DNA from: Numida meleagris
Taxonomy: Eukaryota; Chordata; Aves; Galliformes; Numididae
Reading direction: 5' to 3'
Length of the DNA stretch: 64,000 nucleotides
Assembly (NCBI RefSeq): GCF_002078875.1
Contig: NC_034409.1
Coordinates: 101,304,679-101,368,678 of the forward strand
This document shows positions 23,601 to 35,440 of the stretch, piece by piece. Made by a program: the position numbers and the translations under genes. The notes beneath the pieces were generated by a model. That model did no database searches. It worked only from the letters and a program-made list of their open reading frames with translations, and had not been told where the DNA came from. The first letter of the stretch is position 1, and every line of letters starts with the position of its first letter.

Positions 23601-24482
23601 GCTGTTCATTATGAGTCTCCTGCTGTTTGGCACCTGCTGAAATGTGACCACTAAAATCCAAACTAATGTCAGTCTAGCATGGAGGAGACTTCATTCACAG
23701 TTTCAGTGAGTTACTAGTGTTTGCACCCAAATTACTGGATACTGATAAACTCCAAAGAGCATATGGATGGAAGTTTTCTTCCCTGTACCAGAAAGCAATA
23801 CTGTAATGGAAGATGTATTATTCCCTGGGTCCAACTACCAACTTTCTTCTTCCTTTTTCTTTCTGTCTGATCACTGATTCCTGGATAGTTTATCTCTCAG
23901 TGCTGAAGCCTAAATAAAAACTAGTAATGCTGAAGTCGTTCACAAAGACAATGATGAAAGTGCGTACTATAGAAGAACATGCTTTAACTTTTAATAAGGC
24001 ATCCAATACTAATGCTGTCTGTATTGCTCAGAAATGAACTTTTGTAATTATTTACCACCAAAAAAAGATGGCAAAATAAAATTGGATGGTCAATTTTCAC
24101 ATCTCAACTTGACAGAGTTTTCTTCTATCCAGTGGTCTAAAAATATATGAGATCATCTTTGCCATAAATGTCTGATCTGCTGTTTAAGACACAGTAGAGG
24201 AAGCATGGCTCCTATTTCAAGTCTAAAATAACTTAGTAACTTACATTTTCCTGGCATAGTGTTATCTCAGAAGTATGGCAGCCTTTCTGGGCCATTGAAA
24301 ATGAGGTTTCCTTGATTTGCTAAACATTTGTTTCTGAGAACATATACACATGAAAGTGATTGTAATAGACTGCTAAAACAGACAGAATGGTTAAGAGAGA
24401 AGAAAAGATATCTAAAGTTTTTATTTTTGAATAAAAAAGAATGAACCAAAAAGATGCAAAAGAAAAGGGATCCACAGAAATG
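20613..24482. other. Intergenic, no gene or clear repeat
   Basis: Begins in the TATTTA-rich patch (to about 20650). The frames at 21071-21370 (-, 99 codons) and 21539-21871 (-, 110 codons) have no recognisable motif. An A run of 14 lies at 21889-21902, and a 7-bp-arm inverted repeat (CTGTTTG/CAAACAG) at 22702-22720. Confidence 0.45.
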
Positions 24483-25051
24483 TGTTGTGGTTTAACACGG
24501 CACCTGATATGTATGACACAGCCATTCATTCACCATCCTCTAGTGGGACAGGGGAGAGAACTGGAAAAGGTAAAAGCATGAGAACTTGTGAGTTAAAATA
24601 AAGACAGTTTAATAGGAAAGAAAAACAACAGCAACAACAAAACATAAAATAAACAAACAAAAAACCACACGTGATGCACAGCACAATTGCTCACCACTAG
24701 CTGATCTACGCCCAGCCCATCCCTGATCAAAGGCAGCTCACCCTGGAAAATAGTCCCCAGCTTTTATTGCTGAATACAGCATTACATGGTAAAGGACATC
24801 CCTTTGATCAATTTGGGTCAGCAGTCCTGGTTGTGTTCCCTCCCAGCTCCTTGTGCAGCCCAAGGCTACTACTCACTGTCAGGGCAACATGAGAACTGGA
24901 AAAGTCCTTGACTTAGGTTAAGCACAGCTCATTAACAGCTAAATTCATCGGTGTGTTATCAACATTATTTTCATGTTAAATCCAAAACGCAACCACATAC
25001 CAGCTACTAGGAAGAAAATTACCTCTACCCCAGAAAAAAAAAGCAGGACTA
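24483..25051. mobile_element. Avian endogenous-retrovirus solo LTR (ERVL/ERVK-type, subfamily unassigned)
   Basis: Begins TGTTGTGGTTTAACACGG and ends near CAGCTACTAGGAAGAAAATT...GCAGGACTA. Between these lie CCTCTAGTGGGACAGGGGAG, AGACAGTTTAATAGGA and TTTGGGTCAGCAGTCCTGG, the block order of a widespread avian LTR that I recognise from bird genomes but cannot name with certainty. AATAAA occurs on the plus strand at 24597-24602 and on the minus strand at 24763-24768, so transcriptional direction is left open. No internal gag-pol or second LTR adjoins it, so it is a solo LTR or remnant. An A-rich insertion or expansion at about 24624-24663 interrupts it, and no clear target duplication is visible. 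Confidence 0.75.
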
Positions 25052-27359
25052 AAACGGGAAAGCAAAACAGACATTAGGTAAAACTAAGAAAATTAAGTGG
25101 AGAGTGACATTTTATTTTTATTTATGAAAGGATTTTTTTAAAAAAGTTTTCTGTATAAGAAGCAACTTTCAAAAGCTTATGTAAAAGGAAAACCACTGTA
25201 ATAGCGAGGTAAATCAAGATGCTCAGTGACTAAAGCACTCGCATGCAATTTTTGTATTTAAGTAAATGATATTTTTAAATATTTTCTGCTTAACTCTACT
25301 AGCCTTTCATGGAATTAGTAGCATTCAAGAACGCAGGTGTTTTGCTTTACTCCACAATTCTGCAAATATTTCAGACTGGTCTTTGTTGCATTTTAGTAAA
25401 ATTTTCACTCTGATTTACCTCCCTGGGCTTTAATTCAAGGTCCTCAGTGTTTTGAGCCCACTGTATTAACCACTTTTTTTCTCTGACACAATATAACAGC
25501 AAAGTTCACGATCAGTGATTTAGAATTTAAGATTTTCTTAGGAAACAATATGAACTATGAAACAAAGTGTTAAGGTATGAGAACCACTTCAAACCCAAGA
25601 ACCTTCTACTCTGGTGTCAAAGAGATTGTCTAGTGCCTCAGATTACTTCACACTTGCAACACTGAACAGCAAGGTTTGTTGAACAAATAAACTCTGACAT
25701 TGCATGACTTAATTGTGTAAGAAAAGACTATCATATTCCAAGGTGCATTTATTAAACCACATAATGTCAAAGAATTATAAAAATCTTATAATCTGTTCTT
25801 CATTTAAAAAGAATATCAGTTTATGATAAAACACTAAAAAAATCAAGATATAGTAATGATAGAATTTATAATTAACATAGAAATAACCAGCTAAAAAAGA
25901 ATAAAAATAAGCAAAATATCTTATTAAATTAAGGAACATACGCAGAACACAAATGTATTATGTAATTTTATTTAATGCAATGAGATTGTATTAATATGCA
26001 TACTGTATTTAATTACAAGCTCATAGAAATCTACTGGTGTGCACTGTATTCAAATAATACTTGTAGAAGAAATTCGATAGGAAGGTACAGGATTATAAGC
26101 ACACATATTGAAAAAAAACACTGCAGCACAAATTACAGTGTCTATCTTTCTGTCTATGTAGATTATAAAATATACAAGTATTTTGACTACTTCATATGAG
26201 ACACTTCAGCGAAGAAGGAAAATACTCTTTTCTTTTTGCCTTTGTTCAAATTTTGCAATGTAGTCAATTTGGAATGGTCAAGAGCCTCTGATCTTGTCAC
26301 AAGAAAGGATTATGAGGCATTGACTGAAAAGCTGCAAACTGATATTGTGATCATTTAGTTGAGCTGTCCTCTGTGGCCACCGTGGTTTTTCATTATCTGT
26401 AGCTTCTGTTTGAACTTCAGTATATTTTTAGTTGTTTCTCTTTTATAGATAACAAGTAACAAGGCATCTACTAGATTTCCTGCTAATGACTGCATACTGT
26501 CACTATTTAAAAAATTCTTCCTCTCAACTGTCAGTATGTGGTCCTCCAGTCCTTTCCCTTACCTCAGTCCCTTCAGCCTCTGTTTCAGATCTTCAGTTTA
26601 GGTGAGATCCATTTGGTCTAATTTTGAAACTAGAGCCTGGGAAATTTACTTCAGCTAGTTATCTATCTTCCTCTGTAGTCAATGCAAGAGAAGAAAGATA
26701 CTAGGGAACATCTTTTATTTCAAACTTACGTATCTAAGCCCTTTGATTTACTTATCTGTCACTGTAGACTACGGAAGAAGACTAGACAACTATATTTTTT
26801 AGCTACACTTACACTTTGAAGATAGGTGAAATTAAATTCATCATATTAAGAAAATTTCTGAAGAGGAACATAAATAATATGTTGACCACAAGATGAGACC
26901 CAACTAGTGAAAAAGCCAAGGGAAGAGCACTTTCTTCCCATGCCTCCCTGTCAGGCCAAGAGAGATTCAAGTGTTATTACTGGATCTTCATTATCTGCAT
27001 GGGGTATATATGTCTGTAATACAGTAATCTTGTTGGGACAAGGTAAGCTTGTTGGGAAATATCAGATAATGTGGAAATTCTGTTGAAACTGTACTGAACA
27101 TATGCAAATAACAGTTTTCAAAGTTTTATAACTTACCAAATAAATAAATTCTCATTGATAAAACAAGGAGCCAGTTGGTGTTATAACACATGGAGGTACT
27201 ACAGCTCTTCATATAAATAGATTTTAATACTGGGAAATCAATCTATTTCTCTGTAATCTCCCTCTTGGAAATGGTGGAATGATTTTCACTGAAACTTTCC
27301 CAAAAATTTTCACTTGAAGAATCAGTGTGGGAAGTTCAACCTAACCAGTGAAACCTGGG
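25052..27359. other. Intergenic, very AT-rich, no gene
   Basis: Particularly AT-rich at about 25740-26200. The open frame at 25996-26199 has no recognisable motif. Confidence 0.5.
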
Positions 27360-27362
27360 AAA

Positions 27363-27401
<39 letters not shown>

Positions 27402-27402
27402 A
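27360..27402. repeat. (AAAT)n tetranucleotide microsatellite
   Basis: 43 bp, nearly eleven perfect AAAT units. The 'IYLF' repeat in a minus-strand frame here is an artefact of it. Confidence 0.97.
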
Positions 27403-30400
27403 GGGTTTACAATGAAAATTCCATGTAATCCTAGTTGTAGACAAGTACACCAAGTTTTACTTGCTGTTGTGATTGACAGTATAACTGGATGCTTAGGCCT
27501 TGATGACAGGAAGTCAGCCTGCATCAATTCCACAGCACTATTTCCAAGTTCTTACTTGGTAGTCATGTTCTTCCTTTGTACCATATTGAGCGTACACTGA
27601 TTATTATGAGGGTTCCAGCCTCTGTCTGAGCAGTTGGATGCTTTTGGAAAAATTTTTATGAGGCTGAGCTGAGGGAGAATGACTAGCAAAATGAACCCTT
27701 CTCATCAGCACTTCTGTAAGTCCCGTGGGCCCTGTGAAAGTATGAGATGAATACTTATCAAGGATAAAATCAGAAAGAGCTATCTAAATGCTCATGTTAG
27801 TATTGCAACAGCTTCATGTTGCCTGTGCTCCACATCTACTGAGGGTTCATGTAGTATAAGTGAGACTTCTAAGTTCAGAAAGGCATTGTGCAGAAGGGAA
27901 TACTTCTGACTGCCTTTGCAGTTACTGGTGAGACACACTGTATGTGATAACATACATACAGTCAGTGCTGCTTCAAAATATTTTTGATTCTCTCTTTTAT
28001 TCTTACACACTGGGAGAAGATCAAACTCATAGGAGATAACAGCAGACCATTTCTGGAAGGGCAGTAAATAGTATATGTGTGATGATATAATGGAGAATTA
28101 TCATACCCATAATTTGTGCAAAGGAATCACAATAAAAAGATAAGCTGTTTTTTGCATATGTGCCAAAGGAATAATATCGATTTAAACTTGACCAATGTTA
28201 ACTTTCCAAAGAAAAAGGTTTTAATAGAATCAAACACTAGTAGAAATGATTTCATGGGACTCTGCTGAAGTCTAGAGAAACATGCATTTTCAATTAAAAA
28301 CAAACAAACAAAAAAAAACCCCACAAAAAAACACATACACAAAAAACATCCTTTGAGTGTATGAAACTTTAGCAACTCAAACCAGAGACAGACCGTAAGT
28401 AAGAAATACTAAGATAAAACACTTACAAAAGAGAAAACAGTGAATAATGTCAAATAGACCTGATTTTGATTGCTCTTCTGCTTCAGATTTGAACTGGTAA
28501 ACCAATCGGTTCATAACACAAGATTTTCACATTCACTGAGTTCCTTTCTCTGGTTTCTATCATACTGAGGAATAATATATCAAAAGGAGCAGCTGGACCT
28601 CTTTACACAAAACCTGACACTGTAAAGGCAAGAGGCCTTATTCTGGTAACCTTCATGTCCAGTGAATAGCTCTTCTTCCTCTGCCTCAGATTTACATCTG
28701 GAGAACTCTTCTTTCTGTCTGCAAATGTCACCTCTGATGTGAACCACCTACGCACTTGAGATCTCTCTATGTAGATAACTCATGCTTGAGGAAATAGGTC
28801 ATTTTTTTTCTCTAATTAAGAAAATTCACTAAAAGATTCTACATTTTAAAGGTAGGGTTTTTAAAACATATATTTATTTTTAATTTATTATTTTTTGAGA
28901 TTTTCTTACTCACTGGTTCTGAATCTGCTTCAGTTAACTCAATTTCACAGAGCTACTGATAGATTTGCAGAACTGGCTAGAAAGGAATACGAGGTTTAAA
29001 ATGTACTTTAAAACAAGTAGTGTGCCCAAGATCTCTGCTTTCCTGAAGCTAGTAACCATTGCAGTGCTATTTACAAATTTATCTAGCTCTAAGCTATATA
29101 ATTAAACATGTGCATTCATTCCAAAGAGACAGATGGTCATATGATTAACTTTGATGCCAGATTGCCTTGACATATGTAAAAAGCATTCCACTGCCTTTAC
29201 TCTCTCTTTCCAATCTTTTCTGCAGACATTAACTTCTTCATTTAACCCTGCAAAGAGGTTTATGCTCCCAGGCCCTTGTCTCTTGCTGTAGTAAAAGATG
29301 TCTGTGAAAGTGCAAGGGCTCCCTTGCATGGGCTTCCTAGAAAATATGTAATTCAGTTTTAAGTACTGAAATGGAAATTGAAAGAGGATCTCTTTTTTTT
29401 TCTGGTACTAGAAATCCTTACAACTGTTGTCTTGAACACACACACACAAAGTGTGAGATCATATTTTTCATTCTCAGTATTCTCCAAATCTACTGATTGG
29501 GCATCATCCTGGAGTTGCAAACTTCAGCTTCAAATCATAAACGAAGAAAGGATCTAGACTGAGGTTTAACCAGAAATAAAAATCTAGTCAATCACTGGAA
29601 ACTGACACATACTTATCTGTATAGAGATATGATAAAGAACTTTGAGGCATTAGTGCAGAATGTGAAGCACCTGCATGGAAAGCAGTTACAGGTAGTAGAG
29701 ATATGAATATGAAAATGGGAAATACAAAGGCAGAAGACATTTGAAAGCAGAATGTTGACCATAGACAGAGTTCAGATATAAAATTGTGTTATGCAATGAA
29801 TTGTCACAAGATGCTGTTCTCCCAGATCTCCATATTCTCCATTTTAACCTCAAAATATTTTTCAATTCTCTTGAACTTAAGTTATTAATTGTTGCATAAT
29901 AGTCTTTTCTACAACAGGAGCATATGGAGAAGGAAAAGAAAAATATAAATCATAAAAATGTGGAACTGCTGCCAGTAGCAAAAAGAACAGTTACATGACA
30001 CTGCTGCTTCCAGTATCCAAGCTTTGTGCTCCATTACACTCTGTATGTAGGCCAATTTCCATTTCAGCTTTACTTGGAGTGACTCCACAGTGGCACTGAA
30101 TTTGGGAGAGTAGACCTGTACCTTGGCCCAAAGAATATATTTAGTAACATGAATAATCACTTGAATGATCTGGATTGGCCCCCATGATTACAAAGCAAAA
30201 TATGACCTTTTGTTTTTTCCTGTTTGCTATCCATCATTCAAAAAATAAAATACAACCTCTTTTCCTCACACCGTTTTCACATGATCATAAAATGTAGGTC
30301 TTAAAAAACCAGGACTAAAAGTTTGCAATAGTAGCTCAGCATTTTGAGTTCTAAAACCACCTAATTTTTCCATTATTCTGCTCCTAGTTTTTGTTCTTGT

Positions 30401-30544
30401 TTTAGTAAACACCTCTTTCTTTTCTAGGCTCTCATGATTAAAAAGAACTGTTGAAGACTGTCAGTACTAGAGAACAGAATTGTTTCTAACTAATGGATGA
30501 CTTATATGTAGTTTTGAAGTACAGCTGGTTGATAAATGAACTAC
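27403..30544. other. Intergenic, no gene
   Basis: AT-rich unique sequence with an A/C-rich tract at 28291-28347 (AAACAAACAAA followed by AACCCC and ACACAT units) and a short CA run near 29439-29447. No recognised coding or RNA feature. Confidence 0.45.
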
Positions 30545-30760
30545 TGACTATTAGGAAAGTTTTTTTAACAGTGAGTGTGGTCAAGCACTGGAATAGGCTT
30601 CATAGAGAGGTGGCTACCTGTCAGTGTTCAAGAGGCATTTGGATAGTGTCCTCATTAAAATGTGCTTTAACTTTTTGTTAGCTCTAAAGTGTTCAGGCAT
30701 CTGTACTCAGTCTTTGAAGGTCTCTTCCAACTATTCTATCCGACTCAATTCTGTTCTATT
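30545..30760 (+). mobile_element. CR1 LINE 3' end with (ATTCT)n tail
   Basis: ACAGTGAGTGTGGTCAAGCA and CACTGGAATAGGCTTCATAG, then a frame from 30624 (MFKRHLDSVLI, CFNFLLALKCSG), are the ORF2 C-terminus and 3' UTR of the CR1 subfamily whose tail is (ATTCT)n instead of the octamer. TTTGAAGGTCTCTTCCAACT precedes the tail. The pentamer tail continues into the adjoining CCTCT array. Confidence 0.9.
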
Positions 30761-30835
30761 CTTGTCCAGTCTATTCTATTCTATTGTATTCTACTCCTCT
30801 CCTCTCCTCTCCTCTCCTCTCCTCTCCTCTCCTCT
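30761..30835. repeat. (TCTAT)n grading into (CCTCT)n pentamer array, left part
   Basis: TCTATTCTATTCTATTG is followed by ATTCTACTCCTCTCC and then perfect CCTCT units up to the first N at 30836. The pentamer period is kept across the change of unit, as expected if the array grew from the CR1 tail. Confidence 0.93.
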
Positions 30836-31236
30836 NNNNNNNNNNNNNNNNNNNNNNNNNNNNNNNNNNNNNNNNNNNNNNNNNNNNNNNNNNNNNNNNN
30901 NNNNNNNNNNNNNNNNNNNNNNNNNNNNNNNNNNNNNNNNNNNNNNNNNNNNNNNNNNNNNNNNNNNNNNNNNNNNNNNNNNNNNNNNNNNNNNNNNNNN
31001 NNNNNNNNNNNNNNNNNNNNNNNNNNNNNNNNNNNNNNNNNNNNNNNNNNNNNNNNNNNNNNNNNNNNNNNNNNNNNNNNNNNNNNNNNNNNNNNNNNNN
31101 NNNNNNNNNNNNNNNNNNNNNNNNNNNNNNNNNNNNNNNNNNNNNNNNNNNNNNNNNNNNNNNNNNNNNNNNNNNNNNNNNNNNNNNNNNNNNNNNNNNN
31201 NNNNNNNNNNNNNNNNNNNNNNNNNNNNNNNNNNNN
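30836..31236. other. Assembly gap (401 N)
   Basis: 401 consecutive N, flanked on both sides by CCTCT-type pentamers, so the unresolved sequence is most likely more of the same array. The true length is unknown. Long open frames predicted across it are artefacts. Confidence 0.99.
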
Positions 31237-31256
31237 TCCTCTCCTCTCCTCCCCTC
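31237..31256. repeat. (CCTCT)n pentamer array, right part
   Basis: TCCTCTCCTCTCCTCCCCTC directly follows the gap, then unique sequence. It is the distal end of the array that starts at the CR1 tail. Confidence 0.93.
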
Positions 31257-32508
31257 CAGTGTAGTGTTATTTTCTAAGAAAATAAGTTTATGAGGGTATG
31301 TATTTTTCCCTGGCCCTAACAATTATACTCACTGTCCTAACAACTAATCCTCTGGGAAGACTACAACCATGTTTCACAGAAAGATAGTCTCAAGGCTAAC
31401 TATAGTCCTTTTGAGTTTGTAAGTTGTAGGAGAACATCTGTCTGTTTCTCTTACCTACCAATGACCTGGTGGCAAGAATTACTGCAAAGTGAGGTCACAT
31501 TTACTACTGGAAATACTCTACAAGTAAGGTACCTTTGAAATCACACAGAGCATTTAAGATTCTAAAATTAAACAGTCATTTAGTCAGAAGTCACAATCAC
31601 AATGCCAAATTCTAAGGGAAACAATGTTCCAGTGCACATGTAACCTCTTGTTTTATTGTTTGATCTGTTTTTTTATAAACCATATAATGCTTGGAATTGG
31701 GCAGTATCATTTGACTAAACATGAAATACTCCACATTGCCAGTTTTCTGTTATCCCGGTTGGCTGTACCATACAGCATAGAAGTTGAACTTGAAAAGATA
31801 CATTTAGTGCAGACTGACTTTGTCTTTGCATTGGAATGCACTCTGAATGTGCCGATTGACATGCACTTGTACATATTGGTGCATTTTGTGGAGTCTCATC
31901 CCCAGTTTAAATCACACCGTCTTAAAACTCACCACAGCAGAAACTGACACTCCATTTGTTGAACTGGAGATCCTGGCAAAAACAGAGTTCAGACACACGT
32001 TCTTTTCTAAAGGACAAGTCCCCTTTGTTCACCTATGCCTTTTCACAAGGGAATTGCCAAAATGAAAGAACATCTTGCAGCTTTTCTTTCTTTGCCTGCA
32101 ACTGTGGTATGCAGTAAATGAAACATCAAAACAAAACTGAACAAAGCGCAAGATTTTTGCCAACTCAGAGATTAAATTATTTTCCCAGTGATATCAACAA
32201 GGCTAAGACATCACATTGCATCTACTACTGTTCATAATGATGCTGAGCAATTATCTATGACAATGACCAGCTCTGAAACACTGATTAAGGAGAGATGCCT
32301 AATATAACATATACAATAATACCAGGCACAGAGGAGTTCAATATTGTTGAGTTTATCCAAGGTACCCAGATGTACTGTAAATAAGCCTTTCTCCCTTTAA
32401 CTGACAGTAACTCACATGATATTTCAATCGCTTCTACTCCAGATCTGAACAATGAAATGCAGATGTTAGAAAATATCTTTTTTGTTTGTTTTATTTTAGT
32501 TAAAAATT
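31257..32508. other. Intergenic, no supported gene
   Basis: An open frame of 107 codons at 31624-31947 (+) overlaps another of 72 codons in a different frame. Neither shows a signal peptide, domain or splice context that I can defend. No repeat was recognised. Confidence 0.45.
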
Positions 32509-33345
32509 AGAATCAGAATAGCTCAATTGGAAGGGATCTAAAAAGGTCACTGAGTCCAACTGTCCAATCACTTCAGGGCTAAACAGAAGACAAAGCTTTT
32601 TATTAAAGGCATTATCCAATTGTCCTGTGAATATTGTTAGGCGTAGGGCATCAGTCCTATCTTCTCCCATGGTAACCCAGGGAGAAGAGCCTGCCACTTC
32701 CCTCTTCACCTCCCCTGCTCAGAAAATGGCAGAGAGCAATCTGATTGCCTCTTAACCTTCTTTTCTCCAGACTAGACAGCCCAAGTGTCTTCAATCTCTC
32801 CGCAGGACATGCCTTCTAGTTGTTTTGCCAGCTTTGTTGCCCTTCTCCTCTGAGTGCTTTCAAGTACCTTAACATCCTTGTTATATTTTGGAGATCAGAA
32901 ATGTATACAATATTCAAGGTGAGGTCTCCCCATTGTAAATGTAGTGGGGAAATCATCTTTTTTGACTGGATGGCTATGCTGTATTTAACTCATCCTAAAA
33001 TGTTGTTTGCTGTCTTGGCTGCCAGGACATACTGCTGCTTCCTCTTGAGCTTGCTGTTGACCAGGAACCCCCTTCTGCAGAGCTACTCTTCAACAACTCA
33101 CTTACCACTCTGTACCTGAGTCTCTGGCTTTACTCCATCCCAGGTTGAAACCATCATTTTCCTTTGATTAAATTCATGGCTTTGTTATTGTCCAGTTTTC
33201 CATTATACCTAAATTTCTCCCCAAGTCCTCTCATCCCTCCAGGCAGTCAACAGCACCTCCCAGTTTAGTATTACCATAAAACTTTTCAAGGATGCATTCC
33301 ACTCCTGCATCCAGATTGTCACTAAAAATGTTAAACAGGAATGGT
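32509..33345 (-). mobile_element. CR1 LINE, RT C-terminal to 3' UTR segment (old subfamily)
   Basis: The 3' end is at 32509 (AGAATCAGAATAGCTCAATT, a degraded CR1 tail), followed by GGTCACTGAGTCCAACTG. Going upstream on the minus strand come a TCTGGAGAAAAGAAGG block, TGGGGAGACCTCACCTTGAA, and, near 33245-33330, sequence that reads like the RT palm region downstream of its catalytic aspartates (NIFSDNLDAG...CILEKF, then NTKLGG in a neighbouring frame). Several frame breaks are present, so it is non-functional. It abuts endonuclease-coding CR1 sequence on its 5' side (next entry) with the intervening roughly 2 kb of ORF2 missing. Confidence 0.85.
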
Positions 33346-33640
33346 CCTGTTTAACAACAGCTATATAGTCTAATATCTCCATTATATACGACACAACAAC
33401 TCCACCTTTCATGTCCTGCCTGTCCATCCTGTACAGCTGATATTCCTCCATCCCAGCACTCCAAACACAGGACTCATCCCAACAAGTTTCACTAATATAA
33501 ATGATATAGCTATGGGAAAGGACCAAGGCTTCCATTTCATCCCATTTGTTTCTTATACTGCATTTGCTGTTGTACAAGCAATTGGACAAGATATACTCCT
33601 GAACCCACTGAACAGCACAGATATTGCCATTAGCTTTGCC
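33346..33640 (-). mobile_element. CR1 LINE ORF2 endonuclease N-terminal segment
   Basis: On the minus strand, the frame ending at 33589 encodes CLYNSKCSIRNKWDEMEALV, then SETCWDESCVWSAGMEEYQL and YRMDRQDMKGGVVV. This matches the start of the CR1 ORF2 apurinic-type endonuclease, where the usual motifs are TNARS-NK-EELE, the catalytic-site ETWWD, and YRLFR-DR...GGGV. The conserved glutamate and aspartate of the E-T-x-W-D motif are kept, with WW changed to CW. This part of CR1 is rare in genomes because most copies are 5'-truncated. Frames break at about 33350 where the RT segment begins. Confidence 0.82.
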
Positions 33641-35270
33641 ACCCTCAGATGGTGGCTGTCATTCCTTTGCCTATCTTCATGTACTTGTTCTGTGAATATT
33701 CTGGTCCTAAGGATTTTAAACAGGTAAAGCAACGTATTTAAAAAAACATTTTAACCAGAAAGATGATCCATGTTTCCATACCTCTTTATTTTAGTAATTC
33801 CAGTAGTGCAAGTGGGGAGTTGAATCCTGTTATATTCAGAGAAAACTAAATTAAGAGAGGAAGCTAAGGACTGCATGACAGTAAATCTCAGTTTTTCTTT
33901 TAAATTATTTACTATTTGTGTAGCCATACATATACAATTACCAGGACATACTTATAGTTTATTCTTTCATTTGCTCCTCAGCTTTGCTGTTTTCAGCTTT
34001 TACACCTGCTGTTCTCCTGGAAATCCCTGTATGTGGTAGTAGACGTCTTTTCTGGTTCAAGAGTGAGAACAGCTGACTGCATCATTATTCAGAGGCATAA
34101 ACTATTGCTTTACTACCCTTCCCTTTAAAATAGGGAAAAACTTCGTATACACATACATTATGTATACAAGAGATTAATCATATGCAGAAATCTCTCTTTT
34201 ACATCACAATATTGCTATGATTGTGAAGATCCTTTAATTTTTCTTTAAAAAAAAAGTTTGGCTCGCAAAGGCATGACATCACACTTAACATGAAGACACT
34301 TTTTACAAGCTAAAACAAGGTGAAAGCACGGTTTATGCAGTTATTGAACCATAAGAATATGGTGAAAGTCATCACTAACAATTAGAAGAAAACTTGTTTA
34401 AAATCCTACCCATAACATCTGGAATCAAAAAGTTTGAATTTACTTTGGCTTTGATATTGACTACAAGCCACAGATGTTACGTTATTAATGAATGCCTGGA
34501 TCTGTTACAGACCCTGAGAAATATGTTTTTTAACGTTGCGGTGCTAGGATACTCCCCTCAACATATAATTAAACATATGGCATCAACATTATTCCTCATT
34601 GCCATCACACAAATGCAAATACACTAAAGAAATCTCTCTCAGGTTAAATGTAGTTCTTACATACAGAAGATGCTTCCTAATCATTGTACTAAAAAGTGAT
34701 ATAATGAATAGGAAAAATCACCCTTCTTTCTGGGAAAAAAAGAAGTGGGAGATGGGAAGAAAACAGTTAAATATGAGTGGGCCTTTAACCAAATGGTAGA
34801 TATAACAAACGAATGTCAGACTTATAGCAAATCAATCATAAATAAAATGCTAATATGCATACGTATATATTCAGTTAAATCTTTTTTTTTTCAGGATTTG
34901 TATTCTGTTTGTAAAATCAAATCAAATCACAGCTGTTTAACTAACTTCCTCCTCATTATATGAGCTCAATAACTAAAAATTTATTTCACAACAAGCCTTC
35001 TGATTTCAATTATTTTTTTTGTCTTCTCAGAGCTGGAAATTCCTTTGATTGCTTACTTAGTAACAGCATATTGTGATATGCCAGAAGCAGTATCCAGTTA
35101 TCACCATTATTCCTACCAAGCAGCCAGTGCAGAATATCAGAAGATAAAATTATCACAAGTATTAACCAGCAAGATACATGAAATATAAATTTCACTATGT
35201 TCTCATTACTGAAGTCAAACTTTTTACTCAAAGTAATCCTAAGCTTGAATAGTTTCTTTAATTCCTCTTT
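33641..35270. other. Intergenic, no gene or clear repeat
   Basis: AT-rich. Overlapping short frames at 34394-34963 are unrecognised. Short A and T runs occur at about 34245 and 34884. Confidence 0.45.
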
Positions 35271-35440
35271 GCCCAGAGAGGTGGTGAATGCCCTGTCCCT
35301 GGAGACACTCAAGGCCAGGCTGGATGGGTCTCTGAGCACCTGATGGAGCTGTAGGTGTCCCTGTTCATTGCAGGGGAGCTGGACCAGATGACTTTAAGGT
35401 CCCTTTCAACTCACAGAATTCTGTGATTCTATGATTCTAT
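35271..35440 (+). mobile_element. CR1 LINE 3' end
   Basis: TTGCCCAGAGAGGTGGTGAA, then CTCAAGGCCAGGCTGGATGG, TCCCTGTTCATTGCAGGGGA, AGGTCCCTTTCAACTCACAG and three tail octamers (ATTCTGTG, ATTCTATG, ATTCTAT) make a plus-strand 3' end of 170 bp. The intact tail suggests a relatively recent copy. Confidence 0.95.

Noticed and set aside
26470..26700. Pyrimidine-rich region with a TTAAAAAATTCTTCCTCTC block resembling a CR1 minus-strand segment
   Set aside because: Only one short block resembles CR1 and the order of the other blocks does not follow.
27336..27533. Minus-strand frame with an IYLF repeat suggesting a membrane segment
   Set aside because: It is the translated (AAAT)n microsatellite.
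30624..31322. Long open frames (169-217 codons) spanning the N run
   Set aside because: They are created by translating the assembly gap and the CCTCT array; only the first 40 codons carry a signal, and that is CR1.
31624..31947. 107-codon plus-strand frame as a small gene
   Set aside because: No recognisable domain and low-complexity AT-driven composition; a frame this long is expected by chance in 64 kb read in six frames.
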